Shown one piece after another: positions 14,865 to 25,533 of a DNA stretch of 64,000 nt. A program made the translations under genes and the position numbers. Under the pieces are notes generated by a model, which searched no databases, was not told the origin of the DNA, and was given only the letters and a program-made list of their open reading frames with translations. Position 1 is the stretch's first letter; every line of letters starts with the position of its first letter. The stretch covers positions 359,328-423,327 of the forward strand of contig JHVP01000005.1 of assembly GCA_000620205.1 (NCBI GenBank). The letters run 5' to 3'. The DNA comes from Geodermatophilaceae bacterium URHA0031 (GTDB taxonomy: Bacteria > Actinomycetota > Actinomycetes > Mycobacteriales > Geodermatophilaceae).

Positions 14865-16250
14865 TCAGTCGTTCGACCACGGCGGCGGGTTGCCGGTGGC
14901 CTCCGCGGGCTCGTCCCGGCTCGGGTCCGGCGAGTCCGGACCGAACAGACCGCCAAAGGTCTGGTCGACGTCGTCGACGGTCGAGAGGAGCTTGAAGCCC
15001 AGCTGGTCGCCGTCCTTGACGATCTGCACGACGTAGTTCGGCTGGATCGAGTTGCGGTTGTCGTCCAGGGTGACCGCGCCGCTGGGGAAGGTCGGGGCCT
15101 CCGCCCCCAGCGCCTGCTGGAACGCTGCCGGGTCGTCGAGCTTGCCACCGACCTGGTCGAGGGCGTCCAGGATCACCTGCATGCCGTTGAAGTACAGCGC
15201 GGTGAACAGGCTCTGCGGGTCGACGTCCGGGAACTCCTTGCTGAACCCGTCGGCGTAGGTCTGCCACGCCTGCTCGTCGCTGCCCAGCGGCACCGGCGAA
15301 CCGCCGACCAGACCGTCGAGCTGATCGCCGACGGTGAAGGAGGTCGGGTCCATGACCGACGAGCCACCGAGCAGGAAGTCGCCCGGGTCCTTGCCGACCT
15401 GGATGAACGCCTTCTCCGCCGCCACGGTGTTGGTACCACCGGTCAGCAGCAGCACGCCGTCGACGTCGCGCGGCAGCTGGGCCACCGGGGACGACCAGTC
15501 GGTCTGCGTCAGCGGCACCCAGCTGCGGGCGGTGACCTCACCGCCGAGCGAGGTGAACTCGCTGACGAAGCCGGCGGCCTGGGTGTAGGGGTAGGAGTAG
15601 TCCTCGCCGAGGATGGCGACCTTGCGCCAGCCCTTCTCCTTGTAGGCGTAGGTGCCCAACCCGGCCATCCACTGCGCGCCGTCGCCGCCGAACCGGAAGA
15701 AGTTCGGTGCCTTGACCGACAGGGTCGTGGACTGCGCGCCGGACGTGCCGTTGACGAAGGTGACGTCGGGCTGGCTCTTGGCGTACTCCGCGACGGCGAC
15801 GCCCTCGTCGCCGGAGAGCGGACCGAGCAGGATCTGCACGCCCACGTTCTCCACCAGCCGGCGCGCCTCGGCGACCGCCTTGTCCGGCGTGGCGTCCGAG
15901 CAGCCGTAGCTGACCGCGACCGGCGTGCCGGCCACGGTCGCGCCGGTCACCTGGTCCTGCGGCTCGGTGCCGTCGGCCTTGCCGCCGGCCTGGTCGATCA
16001 GCGCGTACTTGGCACCGGACAGCGACTGGCCCTCGAACGTGGCGAACGGGCCACCGCAGGTCGTCAGCACGCCGATCTTGATGGCTCCCTCGGGAGCGTC
16101 CGCCGGTGCGGCCGCCGACTCCGACCCCGTGCTCGCCGCGTCGTCGCCACCGCCGCTGCCACCGCCGCACGCGACGAGGCCGAGGACCGCGACGGTCGTG
16201 ACGGCCGCGAGCCTCCCCGCACCACTCAGCCGGCTCCTGGGTGTCCTCAT
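14865..16250 (-). CDS. branched-chain-type ABC transporter substrate-binding lipoprotein
   Basis: 461 residues from the ATG at 16250, with AGGAGAGTC upstream. The signal sequence ends in a lipobox (VLGLVACGGG), followed by a Gly/Ser/Ala linker. The mature domain begins IKIGVLTTCGGPFA and has the periplasmic-binding fold of LivJ/UrtA-type proteins. The matching permease and ATPase genes are at 21068-24606 on the other strand. Both this gene and livH have an ATCGAT operator upstream, which ties the binding protein to that transporter. The ligand is unknown; this family carries amino acids, amides and aromatic acids. Confidence 0.9.
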   Translation of the reverse strand: MRTPRSRLSGAGRLAAVTTVAVLGLVACGGGSGGGDDAASTGSESAAAPADAPEGAIKIGVLTTCGGPFATFEGQSLSGAKYALIDQAGGKADGTEPQDQVTGATVAGTPVAVSYGCSDATPDKAVAEARRLVENVGVQILLGPLSGDEGVAVAEYAKSQPDVTFVNGTSGAQSTTLSVKAPNFFRFGGDGAQWMAGLGTYAYKEKGWRKVAILGEDYSYPYTQAAGFVSEFTSLGGEVTARSWVPLTQTDWSSPVAQLPRDVDGVLLLTGGTNTVAAEKAFIQVGKDPGDFLLGGSSVMDPTSFTVGDQLDGLVGGSPVPLGSDEQAWQTYADGFSKEFPDVDPQSLFTALYFNGMQVILDALDQVGGKLDDPAAFQQALGAEAPTFPSGAVTLDDNRNSIQPNYVVQIVKDGDQLGFKLLSTVDDVDQTFGGLFGPDSPDPSRDEPAEATGNPPPWSND

Positions 16251-16516
16251 TGACTCTCCTGCTCCCTGGCTGGGGAACGGCGGACCGCTCCCGGGCTGAT
16301 CAACCGATAATCGATTGACGATGACGCGGATGGTAGAGATCACGTTTTGACGCCGTCAAGAGGTCGACCTGGACCCGTTGCCGAAACGTCTCCGACGGCC
16401 CGTCGGCGCTGCTGGCACACCGCTGACCTGCGGTTCCGTGGGCGCGCACGGGCCGGCGACGGGCCAGTGCGGCCCGCCGCCGGTCGGCGGCCGGGGTGCT
16501 GCCGGGCGACGCGGTG
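16251..16516. other. 266-bp intergenic region
   Basis: Holds the promoter side of the binding-protein gene with operator site B, and the 3' side of mmsA. A small GC-rich hairpin (16476-16491) near the mmsA stop could be a weak terminator. Confidence 0.4.
16306..16319 (-). promoter_or_regulatory. ATCGAT operator (site B)
   Basis: Plus-strand GATAATCGATTGAC; read on the gene's strand it is GTCAATCGATTATC, sharing ATCGATTATC with site D. It lies 56 bp upstream of the binding-protein start. Confidence 0.6.
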
Positions 16517-18007
<1,491 letters not shown>

Positions 18008-18074
18008 GTGGTCTCCCTCGTCATCGGGGGTGGGTCGGGCAGGGATCTCTGCCCAGGTGCTGGCGCGGTGCGGG

Positions 18075-18782
18075 TCAGGAGGTCCCGGTAGCCGGCTGCT
18101 GCGCCGCGGAGTCCTGCTGCTCGGCGACCCCGGCCAGTGAACCGGCCAGCCGCTCGCGCACCTCGTCGAAGTGGTGCTCGATGGCCGCCACGACCGCGTC
18201 GGCGTCCCGGCGGTGGATGCCCTCGAGGATCGGGTCGTGCAGGCCGCAGGTCCACTGCGGGTCGGAGTTGGGGCCGACCAGCGTGATGTAGGTGCGCGAC
18301 ATCGGCTCCAGCGAGCGCCACACGCGCAGCAGGGTGCTGTTGCCCGACAGCTGCATGATCTTCTCGTGGAAGCTGGCGTCCACGATCGCCAGCGCGCGGC
18401 CGTCGGCCGCGTCGGCGACGCGGCGCATGTCCTCCCCGATCCGGGCGAGCGCCGCGACGTCGTCGTCGGTCAGCCGGGCCACCGCCAGCCGGGCACCGAG
18501 CACCTCGATCGCCGACCGGACGACGTAGGCCTCGAGCAGCTCGGCGATGTCCAGGCGGCGGACCCGGGCCCCGCGGAACGGGGTGATCTCGACGATGCCG
18601 AGCGCCTCCAGCCCCCGCAGGGCCTCACGGACCGGTGCCTGGCTGGTGCCGAGCTCCTTGGCGACGGCCGTCTCGACGATGCGGGAGTCGGGTGGGTACG
18701 ACCCGTCCAGGATCGCCTCCAGCAGTCGTTCCTTCACCTGGTCGGCGAGGACGCTGCGGGTGAGGGCGTCGGGGCCGGACAT
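18075..18782 (-). CDS. GntR-family regulator, FCD subfamily (1)
   Basis: 235 residues from the ATG at 18782, preceded by CTGGAGGTG. The winged-helix part shows VKERLLEAILDGSYPPDSR, the SQAPVREALRGLEALG recognition region and PFRGARVRR. The FCD effector domain follows, with Asp/His metal ligands in DASFHEKIMQLSGN. FCD regulators usually repress catabolic operons and are released by pathway acids. The ATCGAT dyad at 18896-18912 is in its own promoter, as expected for autoregulation. Confidence 0.92.
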   Translation of the reverse strand: MSGPDALTRSVLADQVKERLLEAILDGSYPPDSRIVETAVAKELGTSQAPVREALRGLEALGIVEITPFRGARVRRLDIAELLEAYVVRSAIEVLGARLAVARLTDDDVAALARIGEDMRRVADAADGRALAIVDASFHEKIMQLSGNSTLLRVWRSLEPMSRTYITLVGPNSDPQWTCGLHDPILEGIHRRDADAVVAAIEHHFDEVRERLAGSLAGVAEQQDSAAQQPATGTS

Positions 18783-18895
18783 GGCCACCTCCAGTTCTGG
18801 CTGGTCGAGGGGAGCGCCTGCCGCGCGCCCCCGCCCATGATCCCGGTCGTCCCGCGGTCGGCCCGCCGGACGCCAGGAGGTCCACGTCACCGCCG

Positions 18896-18912
18896 CATCA
18901 TCGATGATCGAT
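18896..18912 (-). promoter_or_regulatory. ATCGAT operator pair (site C) before gntR-mmsA
   Basis: CATCATCGATGATC (18896-18909) contains a 12-bp perfect palindrome, and a second overlapping ATCGAT lies at 18907-18912. Upstream on the gene's strand, TTGACG (18940-18945) precedes TAGCTT at 17 bp, a possible promoter that overlaps the stop of the preceding gene. The operator lies just downstream of that -10. Confidence 0.55.
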
Positions 18913-18941
18913 GAGCAAGCTACGACGGCGGCCCGCGCCCG

Positions 18942-19772
18942 TCAAGGAGCGGTGCGCACGGCCTTGAACCGCCGCATGTTCTCGGTGATCGCCACCTCGG
19001 TCGGCAGGCGTTCCATGCTGGAGGCGCCGAAGAAGCCGACCACGCCGCGGGTGCGCTCGAGCACGTACTGGGCGTCCTCCGGCTCGGCGATCGGCCCGCC
19101 GTGGCACAGCACGATGACGTCGGGGTTCACCGCCACCGCCGCGTCGTGCATCTCCTGGACGAGGGTGACGCAGTCGTCGAGCGTGCGGGCGGTCTGCGCC
19201 CCGATGCTGCCCTTCGTGGTGAGCCCCATGTGCGGGACCAGCACGTCCGCGCCGACCCGGGCCATCGCCTCGGCGGAGGCGACGTCGAACACGTAGGGAG
19301 CAGTGAGCAGCCCCCGCTCGGCGGCCAGGCCGATCATCTCCACCTCCTGCGCGTAGCTCATCCCGGTCTCCTCGAGGTTGGCCCGGAAGGTGCCGTCGAT
19401 GAGCCCGACGGTCGGGAAGTTCTGCACCCCGGCGAACCCCGCGTCCTCGATCTGCCGGAGGAACCGGTCCATCAGCCGGAAGGGGTCGGTGCCGCAGACC
19501 CCGGCGAGCACGGGGGTGTCCCGGACGACCGGCAGCACCTCCGCGCTCATCTCCAGCACGATGGCGTTGGCGTCGCCGTAGGGCATCAGCCCGGCGAGGG
19601 ACCCGCGGCCGGCCATCCGGTACCGGCCGGAGTTGTAGATGATGATCAGGTCGGCACCACCGGCCTCCGCGCACTTCGCGGACAGGCCGGTGCCCGCCCC
19701 GGCGCCGACGATGGTGCCGCCGGCCGACCGGGTGTCCCCCAGCCGCTTCCGCGCCTCAACGCCGTTCATCAT
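18942..19772 (-). CDS. Tm-1-type TIM-barrel protein (phosphoenolpyruvate hydrolase family)
   Basis: 276 residues. [18 protein letters not shown] and [19 protein letters not shown] near the start, [19 protein letters not shown] and VLCHGGPI are the pattern of the PEP-hydrolase-family TIM barrel. The same domain forms the C-terminal half of tomato Tm-1 and of fungal fusion proteins. The ATG overlaps the stop of the UPF0261 gene (ATGATGA), so the two halves of the plant protein are made here as coupled separate chains. Catalytic role unproven; a C-C lyase or hydrolase activity is a reasonable guess. Confidence 0.88.
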   Translation of the reverse strand: MMNGVEARKRLGDTRSAGGTIVGAGAGTGLSAKCAEAGGADLIIIYNSGRYRMAGRGSLAGLMPYGDANAIVLEMSAEVLPVVRDTPVLAGVCGTDPFRLMDRFLRQIEDAGFAGVQNFPTVGLIDGTFRANLEETGMSYAQEVEMIGLAAERGLLTAPYVFDVASAEAMARVGADVLVPHMGLTTKGSIGAQTARTLDDCVTLVQEMHDAAVAVNPDVIVLCHGGPIAEPEDAQYVLERTRGVVGFFGASSMERLPTEVAITENMRRFKAVRTAP

Positions 19773-20977
19773 GCGCCTCCCAGGAAGTCGTCGAGCCGCG
19801 CCGCCATGGCGACGGCGAACTCAGGGTCGTTCACGTGCGCGTCGACCTCGTGCAGCTCGACCGACGGCGCGAGCGTCTCGCGCAGCCCGGCCAGCAGCGC
19901 CGCGTCGGCGTCCGGGTCGGCGAACGGGCCGTCCTCGCCGGAGATCGCCGAGATGCCACGCAGTGGCACGAAGAGCGCGACCGGCCCGGTGGCCGCCGAG
20001 AGCTTGGTGCCCAGCCGGCGGCCGAGCTCGGCGCACTCCTCCGGCGTGGTGCGCATCAGCGTGATGCTCGGGTTGTGCACGTACAGCGTGCGGTCGGCGA
20101 ACCGGGCCGGGACCGACGCGCGCGGGCCGAAGTTGACCATGTCCAGCGCGCCCACCGAGACCACCTGCGGCACACCCGCCCGACCGGCGGCCTCCAGCCG
20201 GTGCGGCCCGGCCGACAGCACCCCGCCGACCAGGTCGTCGGCGAGCTCGGTCGTCGTCAGGTCCAGGACGCCGGTGACGAACCCGGACTCGACCAGGCTC
20301 TCCATGCTGCGCCCGCCGGTGCCGGTGGCGTGGAAGACGAGCACCTCGTAGCCACGGCGCTCCAGCTCCTCGCGCGCGGTGGTGACCGCCGGCGTCGTGA
20401 CGCCGAACATCGTCGCCGCGACGACCGGGCGGGACGAGTCCAGGTCGACCGGCGGCGCGCTGACCATGCCGGCCATCGCCGCCGCGGCGTTGGCCAGGAT
20501 GCGCGCGGAGACGGAGTTCAGGCCGGCCACGTCGGTGACCGCCGGCATCAGGGTCACGTCGCTGACGTCGACGTAGGCCGCGGTGTCGCCGGAGGCCATG
20601 GTGGAGACCACCAGCTTCGGCACGCCGACGGGCAGCGCGCGCATGGCGGCGGTCGCGATCGCGGTGTTCCCCGACCCGCCGGCGGCGAGGACCCCCTGGC
20701 AACGGCCCTGGTCGAACAGCCGGCGGACCACCACCGGCGCCGCCGCGCACATGGCCTGCACCGCCGCGCCCCGGTCGGTCAGGTCGGCGAGGTCGAACCC
20801 GCCCGCGGCGGCCACCTCCTCGCGCGGCACGTCGGCCGCGGTGCGCGGCGACCCCTGGGTACCGACGTCCACCAACAGGGTGCCCACGCCGGCGGCGCGC
20901 AGCCGGTCCCGGAGGAAGGCGTACTCCTCCCCCTTGGTGTCCAGGGTGCCCACGAGGACGACGGTCGGCGTACCCAC
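19769..20977 (-). CDS. Tm-1-like ATP-binding domain protein (UPF0261), copy 2
   Basis: 402 residues from the GTG at 20977 (AAGGAG upstream). It begins [20 protein letters not shown], the family signature, and has [19 protein letters not shown] and [13 protein letters not shown]. It is clearly paralogous to the 268-1554 product but too diverged for a recent duplication. It is translationally coupled to the TIM-barrel protein. The divergent livH gene shares the operator region at 21003-21030, so uptake and this pair are probably induced together. Confidence 0.9.
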   Translation of the reverse strand: MGTPTVVLVGTLDTKGEEYAFLRDRLRAAGVGTLLVDVGTQGSPRTAADVPREEVAAAGGFDLADLTDRGAAVQAMCAAAPVVVRRLFDQGRCQGVLAAGGSGNTAIATAAMRALPVGVPKLVVSTMASGDTAAYVDVSDVTLMPAVTDVAGLNSVSARILANAAAAMAGMVSAPPVDLDSSRPVVAATMFGVTTPAVTTAREELERRGYEVLVFHATGTGGRSMESLVESGFVTGVLDLTTTELADDLVGGVLSAGPHRLEAAGRAGVPQVVSVGALDMVNFGPRASVPARFADRTLYVHNPSITLMRTTPEECAELGRRLGTKLSAATGPVALFVPLRGISAISGEDGPFADPDADAALLAGLRETLAPSVELHEVDAHVNDPEFAVAMAARLDDFLGGA

Positions 20978-21002
20978 GGCAGCTCCTTGACGTGACTCAG
21001 GT

Positions 21003-21030
21003 CATGTGGTCACATGCCTAATCGATTATC
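21003..21030. promoter_or_regulatory. divergent regulatory region: CATGTG dyad and ATCGAT operator (site D)
   Basis: CATGTG-GT-CACATG (21003-21016) is a near-perfect 14-bp dyad. Immediately after it comes CCTAATCGATTATC (21017-21030), which shares ATCGATTATC with site B. Both lie between the start of the Tm-1-like gene (20977, minus) and livH (21068, plus), so one bound repressor could control both directions. The CATGTG dyad is a different motif and may bind a second regulator. Confidence 0.6.
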
Positions 21031-21067
21031 GGTTCCCCCGCAAGGGCGCGAAGGGCTCGGTGCGTTG

Positions 21068-22099
21068 ATGGCGACACAGACGGCTGCGGCCAGCCGCTCC
21101 ACCCCCCGACCCCGTCCCCGGCTCCCGGTGGCCGCCACGGCGGCCGTCGTGGTCGGCGTCCTCGGGCTCCTGGGAGTGCTGCTGCAGGCCTTCGAGAAGG
21201 GCCTGGGCACCGAGGGCAACGTCCCGACGTTCCTCCTCATCACGCTCAACGGCCTCACTCTCGCCGGGCTGTACTTCATCAGCGCCAGCGGGCTGACGCT
21301 GATCTTCGGCCTGCTCCGGGTCACCAACCTCGCCCACGGTGCGCTGTTCCTGCTCGGCGGCTACGTGGCGCTCGAGCTGGTGCAGGACGCCGGCATGTCG
21401 TGGTGGCTGGCCGCGGTGCTGGCGATGGGCGCAAGCGGTCTGGTCGGCCTGGTCGTGCACCAGCTGTTCCTGCGCTGGAACCAGGGCCAGGACCTCCGGC
21501 AGGCGCTGATCACGATCGCCGTCTCGCTGATCCTGGCCGACCAGATGCTGGCCCACTTCGGCGCCACCCCGACGGCGATCGCGCCACCCGAGTGGCTCGC
21601 CCAGCCGCTGTCCCTGGGCGTCTACGACCTCGCCTACCCGCGGTTCCGCATCGCGATGCTGGTCGCCGCCCTGGTGGTCGGCCTGCTCTTCTGGCTGGTC
21701 TACACCCGCACCCGGGTCGGCATGGTGGTCCGGGCCGGGGTCGACGACACCCAGATGACCTCGGCCCTGGGCGTCAACGTCCAGCTGGTGTTCGCCGCCG
21801 CCTTCTTCGTCGGCTCGGCGCTGGCCGGCCTGGGCGGCGTCTTCGCCGGCACGGCGCTGTCGCTGGCCCCGGGTCAGGACCAGGCGTTCCTGGTCAGCGC
21901 GCTGGTCGTGGTGATCGTGGGCGGCATGGGCAGCCTCGGCGGGGCGGCGCTCGGCGCGCTGCTGCTGGGCCTGGTCGACCAGTACGCCGGGGCGTACCTG
22001 CCGGCCGAGTACTCCAACCTCTCCGCCCTGCTCACCTTCGTGCTGCTCGCCGTGATCCTCGCGGTGCGGCCGACCGGACTCTTCGGGAAGGCACGATGA
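21068..22099 (+). CDS. livH: branched-chain-type ABC transporter permease LivH
   Basis: 343 residues from the ATG at 21068; an upstream ATG at 21014 would put the operator inside the gene. About eight hydrophobic helices. LNGLTLAGLYFISASGLTLI, GLLRVTNLAHGALFLLG and VVIVGGMGSLGGAALGALLLG are the LivH family signatures. It forms the import channel with LivM. First of four overlapping genes (livHMGF). Its binding protein is encoded apart, at 14865-16250. Confidence 0.93.
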   Translation: MATQTAAASRSTPRPRPRLPVAATAAVVVGVLGLLGVLLQAFEKGLGTEGNVPTFLLITLNGLTLAGLYFISASGLTLIFGLLRVTNLAHGALFLLGGYVALELVQDAGMSWWLAAVLAMGASGLVGLVVHQLFLRWNQGQDLRQALITIAVSLILADQMLAHFGATPTAIAPPEWLAQPLSLGVYDLAYPRFRIAMLVAALVVGLLFWLVYTRTRVGMVVRAGVDDTQMTSALGVNVQLVFAAAFFVGSALAGLGGVFAGTALSLAPGQDQAFLVSALVVVIVGGMGSLGGAALGALLLGLVDQYAGAYLPAEYSNLSALLTFVLLAVILAVRPTGLFGKAR

Positions 22100-23130
22100 C
22101 GATGGACCGGATGCTGACGCTGGGCACCCGCGGCGCGCTCGCGGTGGTGCTCGTCGTCGTCGCCCTCATGCCGGTGCTGTGCACCACGTTCTTCACCAGT
22201 CAGGTGGGGCTGACCTCGTTGTGGCTGGGCCTGGTGGCGGTGAGCCTGACCTTCCTGTCCGGCTATGGCGGCATGGTGTCGCTGGCCCAGACGGCGCTGT
22301 TCGGCGTCGCCGGGCTGATCGCCGCGCGGCTGTCCGTCGAGTCGGGCTGGGACCCCTGGGCCGCGGCGCTGGCCGGGATCCTCGCCGCCACCGCCGTGGG
22401 CCTGCTGTTCGGCGCGGTGGCCAGCGGCAGCCAGGGCATCTACTTCCTCATCATCACGCTGGCGTTCGCCCAGGTGACCTACTTCTACTTCGCCGCGGTG
22501 CCCACGTTCGGCGCGCACGAGGGCATCAACGGCGTCCGGCCACCCGCCGTGCTCGGGGACCCGGTCCAGGACCCGGCCCGGATGTACTGGTTCCTGCTCG
22601 TCGTCTCCGTCCTCGCCTTCCTGGGCCTCCGGCACGTCTCCCGGACGGCGTTCGGGCTGGCCCTGCAGGGGGTGCGCGACGACCCGGTGCGGATGGCGGC
22701 GCTGGGCTACAACGTGCGGCTGCACCGCACCCTGGGGTTCACCCTCGCCGCACCGGTCGCCGGCGCGGCCGGCGTCCTCTCGGCCTGGTCGAACACGCGC
22801 ATGTCGGCCGGCTCCATCTCGCTGGCGATCGCCATCCTGGTGCTGACCACCGCCGTCATCGGCGGGCTGAACCGGCTCGAGGGCGCCTGGGTCGGCGCGC
22901 TCATCTACACCCTCTGCGACACCTACCTGCGCGGCTGGACCGACCGCTTCACCACCTGGCTGGGCGTGGTGTTCCTGGTCATCGTGCTGGTCTCCCCCGG
23001 CGGGGTGGTCGGCCTGCTCGGCAGCGCCACCTCCTGGCTGCACTCCCGCCTGCGGGGCGGGGCCCCGCCACCGGCCGCGCCGAGCACCCCCGCGCCCCCC
23101 GTCCCGGTGTCCTCCGGAGGTGCCCGGTGA
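22096..23130 (+). CDS. livM: branched-chain-type ABC transporter permease LivM
   Basis: 344 residues; the ATG overlaps the livH stop (ATGA). GYGGMVSLAQTALFGVAGL, YFLIITLAFAQVTYFYF, RTAFGLALQGVRDDPVRMAALG and VIGGLNRLEGAWVGA are typical of LivM. The C-terminus is an unusual Pro/Ala-rich cytoplasmic tail of about 25 residues after the last helix. It pairs with LivH. Confidence 0.93.
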   Translation: MTMDRMLTLGTRGALAVVLVVVALMPVLCTTFFTSQVGLTSLWLGLVAVSLTFLSGYGGMVSLAQTALFGVAGLIAARLSVESGWDPWAAALAGILAATAVGLLFGAVASGSQGIYFLIITLAFAQVTYFYFAAVPTFGAHEGINGVRPPAVLGDPVQDPARMYWFLLVVSVLAFLGLRHVSRTAFGLALQGVRDDPVRMAALGYNVRLHRTLGFTLAAPVAGAAGVLSAWSNTRMSAGSISLAIAILVLTTAVIGGLNRLEGAWVGALIYTLCDTYLRGWTDRFTTWLGVVFLVIVLVSPGGVVGLLGSATSWLHSRLRGGAPPPAAPSTPAPPVPVSSGGAR

Positions 23131-23880
23131 CCGGCGCTGCGACCGCTCCCGTGCTGCGGGTCCGCGGGCTGACCCGGCGCTTCGGCGGGGTGGTCGCGGT
23201 CGCCGACGTCGACCTCGACATCGCCCCCGGCGAGCGCCGGGCCGTGCTCGGCCCCAACGGCGCCGGCAAGTCCACCCTGTTCAACCTGATCGCCGGGGCG
23301 GACACCCCCACCTCGGGCAGCATCGAGCTGTTCGGCGCCGACGTCACCCGCCTGGGCGCCCGGCAGCGGGCCCGGCTGGGGTTGTCCCGGACCTTCCAGA
23401 CCTCCCGGCTGCTCACCGGCCTGACCGTCGAGGACAACCTGTACCTGGCCGCGGTCGGGGTGTCCGGCGGCCGCCTGCGGCTGCTCCGCACCGCGCGCGA
23501 CCGCACGGCCCGCGAGCAGGCCCGGGCGACCGCGGAGAGCGTCGGCATGACCGACCGGCTGGCCACCCTCGCTGGCGACCTGTCGCACGGGGAGCAGCGG
23601 CAGCTCGAGATCGGCCTGGCGCTGGTGGCCGAGCCGCGGATGCTGCTGCTGGACGAGCCGGCGGCCGGGCTCTCCCGGTCGGAGCGGCAGCTGCTCACCG
23701 CGCTGCTGCTGTCCCTGGACCGGGACGTGACCCTGCTCCTGATCGAGCACGACATGGACGTGGCCCTGACCGTGGCCGAGCGGGTGACGATGATGCACGA
23801 CGGCGTCGTGATCGTCGAGGGCACGCCGGCCGAGATCCGGGGTGACCAGCGCGTCCACGACCTCTACCTGGGGAAGGCCC

Positions 23881-23888
<8 letters not shown>
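23127..23888 (+). CDS. livG: ABC transporter ATP-binding protein LivG
   Basis: 253 residues from a GTG overlapping the livM stop. Walker A GPNGAGKST, a LSHGEQRQLEIGLAL signature, Walker B MLLLDEPAAGLS and the H-loop LIEHDMD are all present. The TFQTSRLLTGLTVEDNLYLA segment is typical of LivG rather than LivF. It energises uptake together with LivF. Confidence 0.94.
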
Positions 23889-24606
<718 letters not shown>

Positions 24607-25314
24607 GGCTCCTGCGGGGCGCCCCTGCGCAGGTGGCTGATCACCGAGGCGCCGAAGAACTCGATGTGGGCGCGCATCTCCCGGCCCAGGAAGTCGGGGT
24701 CGCGGAACTGCACGGCCTGCAGCACCGGCCGGTGCAGCTCCGCGATCGAGTGCAGGTCGGAGTGGCTCTTGAGCGCGCTGACCAGACTGCGGGCCTCCAC
24801 CCGCAGCGAGCGCCAGACGTCGAGCAGCACCTGGTTGCCGGCGGCCTCGACGATCACCTCGTGGAAGCGGGTGTCGTGGACCATCAGCGCGTGCAGGTCG
24901 CCGGCGTCGGCGGCCCGGCGCATGCCGGCCAGCTCCTCGCCCAGCAGCGCCAGCTCCTGCTCGGTGATCCGCGGCGCCGCCTCCCGGCCGGCGACCTCCT
25001 CCAGGGCGGCTCGCACGGGGTAGATCTGGACGAGCTCCTCGGTGCTCACCTCGCGCACCCGCGCGCCGCGGTGCGGCTGGGACTCCACGAAGCGCATCGC
25101 CTCGAGGTCGCGCAGCGCCTCCCGGACCGGGGCCTGGCTCACGCCGAACTCCGCGGCGACGGCGCTCTCCACGATGCGCTCCCCCGGCCCGTACGTCCCG
25201 TCGAGGATGCGCTCGACGATGCGCTCCTTGATCGCCTCCCGGAGCAGGACGGGACGCTGCGGCGCCGGTGCCATGCGGGCCCCTCTCCATCGATCGCCTC
25301 CGCTGCGGCGGCGC

Positions 25315-25328
25315 GGTTATCGATAGTG
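25315..25328 (-). promoter_or_regulatory. ATCGAT operator (site E) before the second gntR
   Basis: GGTTATCGATAGTG, 41 bp upstream of the gntR start. TTGACA on the minus strand (25349-25354) lies about 20 bp further upstream, so the motif would sit near the -10. A further bare ATCGAT without AT flanks is at 25289-25294. Confidence 0.45.
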
Positions 25329-25415
25329 AGCCCCGCGGATCCCGGCGCTGTCAAGCCAGGACACTGCGCGAGCGCACGTCGAGGCTCCTCGTGCGACCTG
25401 CATCACCGCAGAGGG

Positions 25416-25454
25416 TTGACGCGCGTCACACCATCTGCTTGATTATCGATTGTT
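25416..25454 (+). promoter_or_regulatory. promoter with overlapping ATCGAT operator (site F)
   Basis: TTGACG (25416-25421) and GATTAT (25441-25446) are 19 bp apart. GATTATCGATTGTT (25441-25454) overlaps the -10. The arrangement repeats that of site A. It lies 80 bp before the start of the PEP-utilising enzyme and divergent from gntR. Confidence 0.6.
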
Positions 25455-25533
25455 CGCCGCGCGGGCCGCTCGACGCCCCCGGTGGACGTGCGCGCCGGCA
25501 CGGCACCCGACCACGACTCACGACGGAGTGGGC

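Noticed and set aside
18942..20977. Antiviral defence role for the Tm-1-like pair
   Set aside because: Tm-1 acts against a plant virus by binding its replicase, which is a derived function. The bacterial context is transport, dehydrogenases and a catabolic GntR regulator, so metabolism is the better reading.
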